Positions 1 through 11,568 are shown, counted from the stretch's first letter. The stretch is DNA of 64,000 nucleotides from Favolaschia claudopus (GCA_037176885.1 JAWWNJ010000063.1:1178001-1242000), one strand, 5' to 3'. A program made the numbers and translations. The notes: generated from the sequence alone by a model not told the origin.

Positions 1-19
1 TGATCGAATTCTTTTCCAG

Positions 20-836
20 GGAGACATGTCTCGGTTCCCCAACACTACCGATTTATTAATTGGTCCGGAAACCGACACCCAGACTTATCCTGAGTTTGCC
101 AATGCGTCGTTGGTGGCTAGCGATCTCGCGTGAGTTGCCCGGATGTCTTCTTTTCCTCTGTCTCAATGGTTTTTTCAGCGGCCGGAAAGTGACCAAAGTA
201 AATTTCGCCTCCGCCAAACTTACCTTCAGCGGCTTGAAAGCCATTGACTTTTTTGGAGACGGAAGTTTCTATCTATTGGATACCCCAGGTGTACGTAGGC
301 TTCAAATTTTCCGGCATAGCATTGTGATTTCTAACAACCGCCCACAGCACTTGCCCGGCCACCTTTCGGCCCTCGCTCGCGTCACACCCACCACCTTCGT
401 CTCCCTCGCTGGTGACACCTTCCACCACGTCGGCCAGGCACGTCCACGACCTGCACTCCAAAAGAGCGTCCCCTGCCCCGCGCACCTCCTCGAAGAAGCC
501 AAAACCTCCATCTCCACAGATTACTTCTGGTCCCCTCACTCCCACACTGGGTCCTTCGACCTGAGCTCGCGCTCCCAGCAACTTCTGTCTATATCCGTTC
601 TCCCCGATTCGTTCTACGCGGACCCCATAAAGGCGCAAGTGTCGTTGGAGAAGGTCGCGACGTTTGATGCGGACCCAGATATCCTTGTCATCGTTGCGCA
701 TGATGTCAGCGTGAGGGATACGCTGCCGTATTTCCCGAAGTATTTGAACGATTGGAAGAAGAAGGGGTTGAAGGAGAAGACGGTGTGGAATTTCGTGGGT
801 AAGAGTAATCCGGCGAATTTGTTTACACCCCTGTGA
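20..836 (+). CDS. MBL1: metallo-beta-lactamase-fold hydrolase, 5' part outside window
   Basis: Three exons are visible: 20-129, 179-290 and 348-836. The first begins after an acceptor at 18-19, so the signal peptide exon and the HxHxDH exon lie upstream of the window. Exon 2 ends in DTPG and exon 3 opens with HLPGH, giving the TPGH metal motif. AGDTFHH carries the bridging Asp and IVAHD the last His. Exon sizes 110 and 112 nt and both intron positions match MBL2 exactly. The C-terminus (PKYLNDWKK, TVWNFV) is closest to MBL4. The stop at 834-836 overlaps a GTGAGT, so a last intron 835-887 with a stop at 901-903 is also possible. By family these are secreted lactonase-like hydrolases; the substrate is unknown. 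It is convergent with FMO1, 243 bp away. Confidence 0.85.
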
Positions 837-1079
837 GTTGTGCTGTTCGTTTCACTTCTTTTCTTTGTTTCTAACTTGGAATAATAGGAATCGCACGGTT
901 TGATGATTGAGTTTCCTGGCGTTGGCACACCTATCATAACCTTTCGCATCTCTTACTATGATAGAAACCTGCCCAAATATAATTCCTCCAAATTGGCATA
1001 ATCTATGTGTTTCGTCTACGAGGGTCCTCGTCTTCCCGAGTATATCATTATGGAATATAAGCATCGAGTTGGTACAAAA

Positions 1080-2434
1080 TTAAGCCTTCCCAGCGGCAAA
1101 CATCTCCTTGAGCATCGCAGCAGCGCGGGCAGCAGAATCACCTTCAGCAACCAAAAGACCAAAGGAAAATTCTTCGCCTTCTGAAGCCCATGCGCGCTGC
1201 TGCATCTTATCCTCTTGTCCCTTGATAGCTTTCAGCCAGTCCTCTTCATTCGCGGAGATATTTTCTGCGATCACGGCCCCCAATTCGGCTCCATCTCTAG
1301 AAATCAATCGTCTTTAGTTGGATACTTAGAGTCTATGACAGTAAAATACGCACAACATGGCGAAATTCGCTCCGTCCCCGTTCGGTGGAACAACGTGGCA
1401 TGCGTCTCCGAGAAGAGTGATATTTGCGTTGGTGGCCCAGGTATGGTTCTTGAGCGCGTACAACGGACGACAATCCATCGAAAAAGGAGAAACCTTCAAG
1501 TAGCCAGCGGCGACAGTGTTCCATCCTTCGAATTGCTTCGAGAGGAGCTGATTGGCCTCATCCCAGCGCCCTGCGTCGACAAGGGTCTTAAGCCCGATTT
1601 CCTCCGGCCAAGAGGCAGGTTTGCGGAAGGCGGCATAAACACGAACGACGTCGTTTGCATTGCGCTGGCTGATGAGAGCCTTGTTGTCAGCGAGCACGAG
1701 AGCAATTCCCGATGTCAGGAATTTGGCGAGGTCGGGGTGGTTCTTCTGTACGTCGTTGATGAAGATGTCAATGTAGATCAGGCCGGAGTATTCGGGCACT
1801 GCGGGGGAGACGGCGGGACGGATGCGGGACCAGGCGCCGTCTGCGCCGACGACGAAGTCGTGGACGGCAGGCTCGAGAGCGGGGTCGATGAAGTGAACGG
1901 TGACTTTCTTGTCGTTCTGGACAACTTTGGAAACACCCTGGCCCCATCTACCATGCGAAAGGCTAAGTGATACGGTCGTTGAAACGAAAGAGTCGAACTT
2001 ACTTGACGGTATTCGGAGGTAGTGCGTCCAAAAAGATCTGGCGAAGCTGAATTCGATCTACCTCGGGGCGGTCTCCGGGGCCAGCGTCATCTCCCTGCGA
2101 CATATCGGCCGAGTCGAAGTGAGTGGTGCCATCCTTTCCAACTATCTTGATTCCTTGGTCTTCGTAACGCGCGACTTTCTTGAATTCGTCGACGAGTTGA
2201 GCCATCTCTAAGACAGCGGAACCAGTCCCAGGATGCATGTCGAGCGAGCCGCCTTGTTGACGAGCGGACATGCTCGGTTCGCGTTCATACACAACTACAG
2301 GGATATTACGCAGCTGAAGGATGCGTGCGCAGGCGAGACCTAGGCAAGAAAATGAGTGGAAAGCTGGGGTGCTATCCTGAACGCGTACCGCCAAGTCCGG
2401 CTCCGACTATAGCAATTGAGCGTGCAGAAGACAT
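1080..2434 (-). CDS. FMO1: TetX-like FAD-dependent monooxygenase
   Basis: Four exons read 2434-2389, 2339-2003, 1947-1354 and 1296-1080, giving 397 aa. All junctions are GT-AG, in phase, and identical in position to FMO2. The N-terminus has the FAD-binding VGAGLGG (residues 10-16, GxGxxG). ARQQGGSLDMHPGTG and VDRIQLRQIFLD are typical of the TetX/UbiH-like aromatic hydroxylase group, and LLGDACHVVPPNGDGAN near residue 308 is the second FAD motif. There is no membrane segment or targeting signal, so the enzyme is probably cytosolic and uses NAD(P)H and O2 to hydroxylate a small molecule. It is convergent with MBL1. A TATAAAAGG on the coding strand (2530-2522) lies 96 bp before the ATG, at the same spacing as in FMO2. 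The substrate cannot be read from the sequence. Confidence 0.88.
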
Positions 2435-2521
2435 GAGATATATGAGTGTGCGAGAAGTTGTAGGAAGATTTGCTGCTCTGCTTTGAGCTTGAATCGTGGG
2501 CTCTTCTTCAAGCCAACCTCT

Positions 2522-2530
2522 CCTTTTATA
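2522..2530 (-). promoter_or_regulatory. TATA box of FMO1
   Basis: TATAAAAGG followed by AGAGG on the minus strand, 96 bp from the FMO1 start. FMO2 has the same TATAAAAGGAGAGG at 35611-35624, 95 bp from its start. Confidence 0.6.
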
Positions 2531-4029
2531 TCGTCCCGACTTGTCCTCTACGCGTTGCGAGCGGCAAAGATGAGGTTGAGTCTCTAGGCATTTATCATTG
2601 CGCGTCTGAACGGCGGCCTCAACGAACGTGTTGAGAGTCCAAAGATAGGATGCGAGCCCGCATTTAGCCCGGATTGCTGCGCGATTGTGGTTCTTCAGAA
2701 GATGCCGTAGGCAAGAGGTGATTGATCTCTGGATCTTTCAATTTGATGTCGGCATAACCGAGATCAATGATCTCCCACTGATCTCTTCCAACTCACAGTG
2801 TATTTGCGGCGAGAATCGTGTCTGGGGTACAATGTGCAATGTAATTGAAGGGAAGTAACGTTTGCTGACCTTCAGGAATCTTCTTTGCAGTTTTTCTTGT
2901 TTCTTTGTCTAGTCGTCCTAATAATAGAATCAGTCAGTGCCTGGGTGTGCTGAATTTCCTGTTGTGAATACAGAAAGCACAGGACTAATAGGGTGTTAGA
3001 ACTCCTCTGAAACAATCTACCCACTGGCAGCCTCAGCGGACACCATAATCTGGCAGAGAGAGCGATTTACTGAGGCAGCGTTTGATGGCAACTGATGATC
3101 ATTGCCTTTTCTGGGGGGGGTAGGTCGTGGGATTTATTGGCTGATCCAGAGATCGGTCACCTCTTGGCCGTAGGGACGCGTCGATGCCAGGCTCGTGATC
3201 GTGGCTACGAATCAACCCGGCTTGAACCCGGCATCCGCAGTCGACTTCCGTGTCCAACGAAAAGTTTGCCATTTGACAATGGTCCGAATCAGGGTTGCTT
3301 CCGTCCTCTCTGGGTTTCTTGCTATCTCTGATTCCAAAGACCATCACATTTCTGCTAGCATCGAGTTGAACTTGATTGTGATTTTATTCGATCTGCCTGG
3401 GTCAACTGGGCTTTTTGGTATCTGTTGTGCGCTTCTCCCAGTCGCACAGTGCAGCACGGTTCGTGCGACAGGCCAGAAGGTCAATCCACTCGTGTATAAG
3501 GGAGACTGCGTCTGTTGGAAGGCCGAACAAGTCGACGATACGTTCTGTACAACAAAGTCTTTCTACCGCAGGAGTTAAGTTATCGAGCGCTGACTCCTTC
3601 GGACGCGCGGGGATGCGTGCAACATGCGAGGTGAGCTACAATAAATTTGGTAGCTGGCAGTAGTTGACTAAAAGTAGAATAAGTACACAGCACTCGGAAG
3701 CGTACCCGACCATGACCCACACATATCCGACTCTCATCCACTGGATCCAGCTCGATGCAATGTTTTCATGGGCTCTCGATCCATTTCTTTCATATTTTGA
3801 AGACTCCGTCATATTCTCCGGTCTGCAAGCAAGTGCTCTAAGCCTCCGAAAGACTCGCGACAATTCTCTGGAGGACACTGGCAAGCCCAAACCGATTGAG
3901 TTGCGGTCTTCCGATGTTTTTGGTTAGTAATGCTCGAGGAAAAACGACGGTCCCGCGTTCGCATATTTAAGTGACTGTAATTCCGAAGCTTTGACAACCT
4001 ACAGGCGCTTCCCCGCCTCTGAGCTACTG
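2531..4029. other. intergenic, no gene seen
   Basis: About 1.5 kb between the divergently transcribed FMO1 and MBL2. It holds short unsupported open frames and a G8 run near 3112-3120. No domain, repeat or splice-linked exon series was recognised. The far ends should carry the two promoters. Confidence 0.5.
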
Positions 4030-4038
4030 TATAAAAGG
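4030..4038 (+). promoter_or_regulatory. TATA box of MBL2
   Basis: TATAAAAGG, 45 bp before the MBL2 ATG. MBL4 has TATATAAA at almost the same distance. Confidence 0.6.
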
Positions 4039-4074
4039 CCTGCTCGCTCCCATACAAACGCAGTCCAAGAAAGA

Positions 4075-5430
4075 ATGTCTCGCTCAATCCTCCTCAGTCT
4101 CCTTCTAACTACCTTCATCGGCGTCAAAGGCGCCGCTGCAAGCTCTTCAGACTTTGGCATCCCCACCTCCTCGCAGACAGTCGATGTCCGTATATTCAAC
4201 GTCGGGAACCTCAGCTTCGCCGGCGGTGCGCACACCATATTCCACCCCGTTCTGCCAGGCCACCAAGACAATGCCATTCCAATGTATGCATTCTTGGTCG
4301 AACACAAGGCGTCTCAGAAACGAGTTGTGTTTGACCTGGGCATGCGGAAGGATCCCTTGAATCTGGCGCCGAGTTTGCGGGATTTTTTCACCTCTGGGAC
4401 CATTCAAATCGAGGAGCCCAGGGATATAACGGAGCAGCTGCAGGCTGGGGGTATCTCTCTTGCAAGTATCGACTCGGTCATCTGGAGGTGCGTAACGCTC
4501 CAACCCTCTCATCATACTTCACTGAATATTTAGTATTACAGTCACGCCCATCTGGACCATACTGTACGTTTCCGTTTCCCTTTTGCTTATGCATACTTCT
4601 CATGTCTTTGCAGGGTGACATGTCTAAATTCCCCAACACTACCCGACTCGTAATTGGCTCTGAAACGGACACGGAAACTTACCCCGAGTTTCCTAACGCC
4701 ACATTGCTAGCTAGTGATTTTGCGTGAGTCGGCCGGAAGTACTCGGTCTCTCTTTCTGACCATTTTCGAGCGGCCGGAATGTCACCAAGCTAGATTTTAC
4801 GACCGCAAACCTCACCTTCAGCGGCTTGAAAGCTCGAGACTTTTTCGGAGACGGAAGTTTCTATCTCCTCGACACGCCTGGTGTAAGCATCTTGTCCTTG
4901 TACATACATATTTCTCTCCTGACAAACCGCCTACCTCGCAGCATCTCCCTGGACACCTATCCGCCCTCGCCCGCGTCACCCCAACCACATTCATCCTCCT
5001 CGGCGGAGACACCTTCCACCACGTCGGCGAAGCCCGCCCCCAGCCAACCCTGCAGCAAAACTTCCCCTGCCCCGCCCACCTCCTCGAGGAAGCCAAAACC
5101 TCCATCTCCACAGACTACTTCTGGTCCCCGAAATCCCGCATGGGCGCCTTCGACCTACTCTCTCGGTCTTACCAGCTCCTGGCGGTCTCAGACCAGCCGG
5201 ATTCGTTCTATACGGACCCGGTGACGTCGCAGGTTTCTGTGGCAAAGCTGACGGCGTTCGATGCGGATCCTGACGTTTTCGTTATTATCTCGCATGATAT
5301 CAGTATACGAGACTCGATTCCTTATTTCCCTGCGTACTTGAACGATTGGAAGGCGAGCGGGTTGAAGGAGAAGACGATCTGGAGTTTCATAGACAAGAGG
5401 AATCCCGCCTTTGTGTTCAGCCCAGCGTAG
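4075..5430 (+). CDS. MBL2: secreted metallo-beta-lactamase-fold hydrolase
   Basis: Five exons: 4075-4487, a 22-nt microexon 4542-4563, 4614-4723, 4771-4882 and 4942-5430, giving 381 aa with every phase consistent. Residues 1-20 look like a signal peptide. The metal ligands expected for the lactonase-like MBL fold are all present: SHAHLDHT (His139, His141, Asp143, His144) wholly inside the microexon, His220 in TPGHLPGH, Asp242 in GGDTFHH and His337 in ISHDIS. The reaction is probably hydrolysis of an ester or lactone with two metal ions, outside the cell or in the secretory path; the substrate is unknown. A GT at the stop (CCA GC|GTAG) allows a further 3' intron as in the paralogues. It is convergent with SDR1, 154 bp away. 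Confidence 0.9.
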
Positions 5431-5584
5431 CGCCGCCAACTTACTTCCCTTCGCTTCCCGTTTTTGGTTGTTACTAGTACACCAGCTTCTACCAGTCGAT
5501 AATAGAAAACTTCGTGTTCGTGATGTTACAGATACATACAAATTAATGGGCTAGAATGCTGCGTATACATACAATTCTACATCT

Positions 5585-6822
5585 TCAAGACAGATGAATC
5601 CCATCGTCGACACTGATCGTTTGACCTAGAATGAAATTTAGAAGGAAATGACCAAGGATGATTCCAGCGCTCAAATCACCAGTGACAAAGTGAGAATCCT
5701 GGGAGGCGAGAAACGATACAACGTTCGCGACGTCCGAGGGCTGCCCCGTCCCGATCCAAGATGGAAGCTTCATAAACTGAACGAACATGGTCGTTAGCTG
5801 AGATCGTCTATAGAACCAGTCTTGATCCACATACCTGTTTGATGCCATATCCAACCCCATGCTCTTTGTCCACAGAGCTAGCGACTGTGATTCAATACCA
5901 GCTTAGTCGGAGGCAGGCAGGATTGTAGTTGTCAGAACATACTCATTTCGGTGTCGATTGCGCCGGGGGCGTAGGCATTGGCGGTGATCTTGTGTTCTCG
6001 CAATTCCTGCGCTGTTCGATGTTATTGTATGTCGAATGCAGACTGCAGCTGAAGTGAACACGTACCCATGGTTTGCGTCAGGGCACGGACTGCGAACTTT
6101 GATATGCAATATGCACCCATGTTGGCGTAGCCTGGAAATCACTGTCTCAATGACAAGAAGCCGCGGCGGCGTAATCGAGGAACGAACCTCGCGTTCCAGC
6201 GAGCGATGAAGCGCCTATTATCTGAGTCTCAACATAATAGAAGCAATGAGGGATAGAAAAGCACTGACCAATGAGGCGTCCTCCGTTGCCTTGCTTGATC
6301 ATCTGTAGGGCGGCATGTTTGTAGGAAAACAAAACCCCCCGAATATTGACGTCCCAGCACTTATTCCAATCGTCGGCGTTGGCTACACGTCCCGCTCAGC
6401 TATACAGAGACAGTGATCAGTTCCAGACTCACCCTCAATCACAGGCCCAGTTGCAACACCAATGCCTGCTACGCCGGCGTTAGCCACCATCTATGAGCAG
6501 CCTCAGTTCACCCGGCCTATGAACATTGAAATATATAAGGACTGCTTACGACGTCGACGCGTCCGAGATGAGACACGGCAGCCTCGACCAGAGCTTTGAC
6601 TTCTTCCTCCTGAGTGACATTAGTAGGAACCGCAACAGCCTTCCGTCCAAGACCCTCAATCTCCTTCACGACCTTGTTAAGCGCGTCAATCTTGCTCGGA
6701 AGGTCGGCCACAACTATATCCAGGCCATCGGCGGCCAAGCGCAGACTGATGCCCTTCCCGATTCCTTGTGCGGCGCCGGTGACAATCGCGACGCGAGTAT
6801 ACTGCTGGGTTGTGGTGCTCAT
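5585..6822 (-). CDS. SDR1: classical short-chain dehydrogenase/reductase
   Basis: Nine exons on the minus strand from ATG 6822 to TGA 5585, 264 aa. Exon 1 is 6822-6550 and exon 4 is only 27 nt (6214-6188). Motifs in order: TGAAQGIG cofactor site (15-22), NAG (95-97), catalytic Ser in GASSLAG (about 152), YCISK (Tyr165, Lys169), and APGAIDT. It resembles diacetyl/acetoin reductase-like SDRs that use NAD(P)H on small carbonyls or alcohols in the cytosol. The true substrate is unknown. It is convergent with MBL2 and about 95% identical to SDR2 over exon 1. TATATATA at 6880-6888 lies about 60 bp before the start. Confidence 0.9.
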
Positions 6823-7330
6823 GGTAGGTGGTCAAGTTGACTGTCTATTCTTGAGACCGTGATATTACCCTGGGTAGGGATATATATACGGATGCACGGG
6901 GAGGGGGAATTGTAATAGCCGGAATGCAGGAAGGGTCGTCAGCTGAGCGTCTCTTTAAGGGAAACGAATTGGGAGTTGAGATGGATATTCAATTGTATGA
7001 AAACGGCCGCGAGCCTTCCGCGGTGTGTGGCCGTTGATTTCGGGATGTCATTCACGCGAGCGACTGAAGCAGGTCTGTTGGGGCGCAGTCTGGGAAGGCC
7101 GCAGAAGTTGACGGTCCCGAAGTCGGTATGTTTTCGAGTGATGACTGAGACTTGACTGACATTCTGAATGAATCAAAGACCACGCATCGCTGAGCAGAAA
7201 CGCGCTGCGGAAACGATGGGGAACCTACCGTGGCCGCGGCGTGCGGGGATGCTAAGTAGAGTGCATTTATGATTTGCGAACCTACTTGGTCTCGTAAATC
7301 AGACTTTCCCAGGCGACGAGAGGACAATCG
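6823..7330 (-). repeat. left copy of duplicated SDR upstream region
   Basis: This flank matches 21650-22118 in inverted orientation. Both contain similar promoter blocks (ATCCG..CCCTACCC..GGGTAATATC) and a segment whose translations share DLLQSL near 7052-7085 and 21870-21900. It marks the outer limit of the inverted duplication around the SDR genes. No gene is supported here. Confidence 0.6.
6880..6888 (-). promoter_or_regulatory. TATA box of SDR1
   Basis: An alternating TATATATA tract about 60 bp before the ATG, flanked by sequence that is conserved in front of SDR2. In SDR2 the TATA core itself is replaced by CGTATCCG. Confidence 0.5.
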
Positions 7331-7732
7331 TTCTCAAAGACCCGAAGAAAAGACTCACTGCCGTTTGGTACCAGTAGAACGAACTGCTTGTGAATGCAGA
7401 ACGCACCAGCGGAAGAGAAAAAACACTAGAATGCATGAACAGATTCGGTATGGAGCTAGGGAAAAGGTACCAATCCCAGCTGCAGATTGACCGGTACCGA
7501 AAAGGAGAAAATTTACGTCGAGTCGGCTCTTGTGGTTCTTCTGGTTTCTCGATACTTTCGCCTTCCTTTCGCGCTCCAGAGCTTTTCCGATGCGGTTAGG
7601 GTCTGAGTCTAGTGAGGGCGGAATCTGCTTCGACGCACGCTATAATATGTGGATGGTGCCGGGATCCAGCCAAGAATCGTCGGTATTTGAGGGACTGGAA
7701 AGATTCAACTGGTATCGAATGTTAGTCTAGAG
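7331..7732. other. intergenic, no gene seen
   Basis: About 400 bp between the SDR1 upstream duplication and the miniature transposon. Only short unsupported frames. Confidence 0.4.
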
Positions 7733-8556
7733 TTAAGCTGTAGAGGCGAGTACGAGTCGCCCCGGAGTTTGAAATTTTTGATGCACCCTTATGCTGCCCT
7801 ACAACAAACACCTATTCCAGTCATTACCCCGGGATATGTAAATTTCGAGTCTTGAGAGGCTCTCCAATTTTTTTGCCGGATTTTAGGAGCCAGAAATTGG
7901 GTGAACTATGTCTTTCTTTCTGACCTCTTTCTCGCTATAATTGATGGGACTGATGCAGTACTGATGACTTGGCGTTGTCAACGGCCACAAAATTTTAGTC
8001 TCGGATACCCAGACCTCTCTCCGCACTCCCTATCGGGGGTCTTTCCATATATAGTGAATAGAGGACATTTTTTGACGGGTGATTGATGTGAAAAGGGTGG
8101 GAGAATTTTTAGGGCGTAGAGAGGTCTGGGCCGATCGACCTGCTGTCACCTACCATCACTCCGCCCTCTCTATTTATTAACACATTGAGACGCTTCCACT
8201 GGCCCGCATCCTCAAGGAAATGCCTCCAGATGAGGAGGGGCAGCCTCCTGCTTCTGTTGGGCGCCTGTGTGGTACGATGAATGCTTGCAGCTGTTGTGTA
8301 TGCACCAGCCACTTTGGCTGGCAACGGGGTGATGGTAGGTGACACCACATCGATCGCCCCAGACGTCTCTAAGCCTTTTAATTTTCCCACCCCGCTCCGA
8401 AATCAATCAGCTGTCACCAAATGCCTTGTATTACCCATATATGGAAACACTTCCGGTCCCTGTGTTCTACGACACGGATTGCGAAGAGACGTCTGGGTAT
8501 CCGAGACTACAAAATTTCAAACTCCGAGGCGACTCGTACTCGCCTCTACAGCTTAA
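7733..8556. mobile_element. TTAA-flanked miniature inverted-repeat transposon
   Basis: The two halves are long imperfect inverted repeats. The left end reads TTAA then GCTGTAGAGGCGAGTACGAG; the right end is its reverse complement followed by TTAA (8553-8556). Matching blocks continue inward: CTCGGATACCCAGAC near 8000 and 8490, TTCCATATAT near 8043 and 8440, GGTGGGA, and TGTCACCTACCATCAC near 8138 and 8333. No transposase is encoded. TTAA at both ends suggests a piggyBac-type non-autonomous element, although GAG/CTC outside the TTAA would also pair, so TTAA could belong to the repeat itself. The left arm carries an extra stretch of about 230 bp (roughly 7780-7995) that is absent from the right arm. 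Confidence 0.7.
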
Positions 8557-10162
8557 CTCCAGCCTCTCTAGTATTGAGTCATCAGGAAATTAGCACATCT
8601 CGGATCCGTGCGGATAGTGCCGGATGATCCCACGTCCGCCTTATCAGATCATATACTGCTGATGCCCAGCTGATGAGCGCGGATGACTGCCAGATCGTGG
8701 CTTGAAGATTTCGCCAGCGCTCATGAGCTGGTCGTCAGCGGTGTCAACCGCACCGGATACCAGCACTATACCAGCCCACATTACCCAGCATTCCCGGCCT
8801 TTTTTGCCCTTGCTCTCCCGACAGATGTCTCAAGAATGCAAGAAGATATCCATGTATTCATGCACACGATGTCAAAGACATGAAGCAACCCGATACAGTA
8901 CACCACGACGACCCAATATATGTACGAGAAACGAACGAAATGCTGAATGACGCACCAACGCCCAGGAACCACGCCCTCGACTACCACGCGTTGAGGCGAT
9001 ACAACCGACTTGAGGAGAAGCCGACCGTTTGAGTCTTGACACGAGCAGATCCAGGCTTGACGATTGCTGAACGTAATTGAGGGCATTGAGGGCAGCTTGA
9101 GGAAATTGCGATGGAAGGTTGAGGGGCTTGCAATGGGACTTCCGAGATTGAGGGCAATGTCTTGAGAGTTTGCGGTAGAAAGCGACTTGAGAGTTTGAGG
9201 CAGGGGGACAGAACTTGACGTTGCGGAGCGAACGGACCCAGAAAGACAGCCAGCTTGAAACCACTGAACTTGGAAGGAGTTGTCTTGAGATGACTTGAAG
9301 TTGCTGAAGGGCTTTGGAGGCTAGGGACGGCAGAGGAAGGTGGAGGAAGGAGGGAAAGATGCGACAACCCCCATTAAAAGTATCAACATGATGGAATGAT
9401 TGATGTGCACGGACCAAGCACGTGCGCGACGCGTGGACGCGTCTTCACACGTCAACAACAACTCCGAGTCGGCGGCGAGTCCACCCCTGGAAGCTACCGA
9501 AACAGTCTGATGAGGTCGAAGCAAACTTGAACACTGGCACACTGCTTAGCATGTATAATGAAAGCAAAATCTAGACTTGAAGAAATGGCACAGAAATTGT
9601 GCAGTAATTACGTGGAGGAGCGGGGATGAGTACGCCCAAAGAAGCAGCTGCAGCAACAGACCAGACGGACAAGTATCTCACTAGCGCAAACCAGCGCGTC
9701 ACCAGCCTGGTGTGCGGAGTGCATGGCCGCATCAGTGCGAAATCGGCCGATGGCACCGCGTGATCGCCATCAGCTCACGCCAGCTGAAATCCCGCTCGTG
9801 CAAATTTCCTGATGGTGATCTGAACGACTATCTTCAGATTTCACGTCCCCCATACTAGAGAGGGTGAAACGAGCCTAATCGAATGTTCGTTTAATGTTTT
9901 TGCATGTACTAGGCCAGGAAAGATCATGCAGCTTCAAGAACAGGGCTTGGTGGTTGCAGTGGAATGGGAGCCGTCGAACAGCTGACTGTAGAGGGCATAA
10001 TGCAACTTGGGAGCGGTCAAAGCGATGGTGGTGGTCCTAAATCAAGTACATAATCGCAAAACAACCCCAAATACGCCAAACTCACTTTTACCTTGACCAT
10101 GACTTGACCATGACTGTAACCGCCAATTTATGGTACGATAGCGTCAAATATCCTTCACCCAC
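8557..10162. other. intergenic, with a TTGAG-rich tract
   Basis: No gene recognised. Between about 8985 and 9300 the plus strand carries a dozen TTGAG/CTTGA repeats in G-rich context. The frames there look like low-complexity by-products. A copy of the short GATGAGTAyGCCCAAA repeat lies near 9622-9640. Pantothenate synthetase regulation should lie at the right end. Confidence 0.4.
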
Positions 10163-10169
10163 TATATAA
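10163..10169 (+). promoter_or_regulatory. TATA box of pantothenate synthetase
   Basis: TATATAA lies only 10 bp before the first ATG (10173) but about 46 bp before the ATG at 10209 with context CACCATGTC. This favours 10209 as the start. Confidence 0.5.
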
Positions 10170-10208
10170 CCAATGCTCCATCCCGCCCTTCGCTCCTCCC
10201 TGCGCACC

Positions 10209-11339
10209 ATGTCCACCACCACCACCGTCCTCCCCTCCTCCCCAATCCCGCTCTTCACCACCGTCGCCGCCTTCCGCCAATGGCGCCAAGCAGCTCGCAA
10301 ACAGAACAAATCCGTAGGCTTCGTACCAACCATGGGCGCTCTCCACGACGGCCATATGTCTCTCGGTGGGTCTCCCATCTACTCGCGTGCTCTGTAAGTA
10401 TCTAATTTATTGAATCTGATGCAGTCCGGAAGTCCTTAGCAGAGAACGACCTCACCGTCCTCTCCATCTTCGTGAATCCCGCTCAATTCGCACCTCACGA
10501 AGATCTTACGACGTATCCGCGCACCCTCCCGCGCGATCTCGAGGTCTTGAGCGCAGAATCAGTTTCTGTACCCTCTTCCAGCGATCCAATCATCCGAACC
10601 ACATCAGCTGTTTTCCTGCCCACCGTACAGGAGATGTATCCCTCGGGGATTGATCAGAACGTCGCCGCTCAGCAGGGCACCTTCATCGAAGTCAAGGGCT
10701 ACTCCGCGCAAATGGAAGGCAAAACCCGCCCTTCCTTTTTCCGTGGAGTCGCAACCGTGGTCACAAAGCTATTCAATGCCGTCGAGGTTTGTCCCTCGCC
10801 AATGCCTCTTCACATCTATTTCAACGCCCTCGCAGCCCGACAACGCGTACTTCGGGCAAAAAGACATCCAACAATGCCTCATCATCAAACGCCTCTGCCG
10901 AGACATCCTCCTCTCGCATCCCGCATCCCACAACATCCACATCGTCCCCACAGCCCGCGACCCCGCCTCCAACCTCGCGCTGTCCTCCCGCAACGCGTAC
11001 CTCTCACCACAAGGCCGCAACGCCGCGCCCGCGCTCTACCGCGCCCTCAAAGTCGCCGAGCAAGCATGGACCGACGGCCTAACAAAGTCCGTATGCATCC
11101 AACGCGCGTCGGAGGTCATTCGCGAAGCCGCTTCCGCTGCCGCCAATAGCGATCTGGAAATCCGCTTGGATTACATCGAGTTCAACGATTCGGACAGTCT
11201 CGAACCGCTAGGAGACGTGCGTTGTGCAGAGCCGAATTCGAATTCTCATCCGCCCATGCTGTTGAGCGGCGCGATGTGGATCGGGAAAACTCGCTTAATT
11301 GATAATATCGTACTAGGCAGCCTGGAGTCACTGCGGTAG
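10209..11339 (+). CDS. PAN6: pantothenate synthetase (pantoate-beta-alanine ligase)
   Basis: Three exons, 10209-10365, 10425-10786 and 10836-11339, give 340 aa (352 if the upstream ATG at 10173 is used). The enzyme joins pantoate and beta-alanine with ATP to make pantothenate for coenzyme A. It shows the nucleotidyltransferase signature TMGALHDGH (HIGH-like), FVNPAQF, YFGQKDIQQ and LSSRNAYLS, in the family order and spacing. Introns fall after SLV and in VEP and restore the frame at both places. The fungal enzyme is usually cytosolic, and no clear targeting peptide is seen from the chosen start. It stands alone between the transposon and an F-box fragment and is a normal single-copy housekeeping gene. 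Confidence 0.93.
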
Positions 11340-11568
11340 CTCGTGCTTTTAATGCTTTTCACGAACGCGACATCAACTAGCACACGAAGCTCTGGTGTTG
11401 TTTTTACGCTCAGTAACTCTGAGTATTGTGCGGGCAATAGGTTCGACGCGGATTTGGCTCGAGTCACTCGACCAAAGAAACTTGCCCCTTCCAAGTTGCA
11501 TGAATTTGTCAGTTGATAATGTTCAGTAAGTAATATACGAAAGACAGAATTATAACGCATACGTGCCC

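Noticed and set aside
3095..3927. Short frames between FMO1 and MBL2
   Set aside because: Overlap each other on both strands, with no conserved motif or promoter.
8872..9417. Minus-strand frames rich in Ser, Pro and Leu
   Set aside because: Produced by the TTGAG-rich tract; no motif, no splice partner.
10173..10208. Upstream start of pantothenate synthetase
   Set aside because: Only 10 bp after the TATA box; the ATG at 10209 has better context and spacing. Not excluded if transcription starts further upstream.
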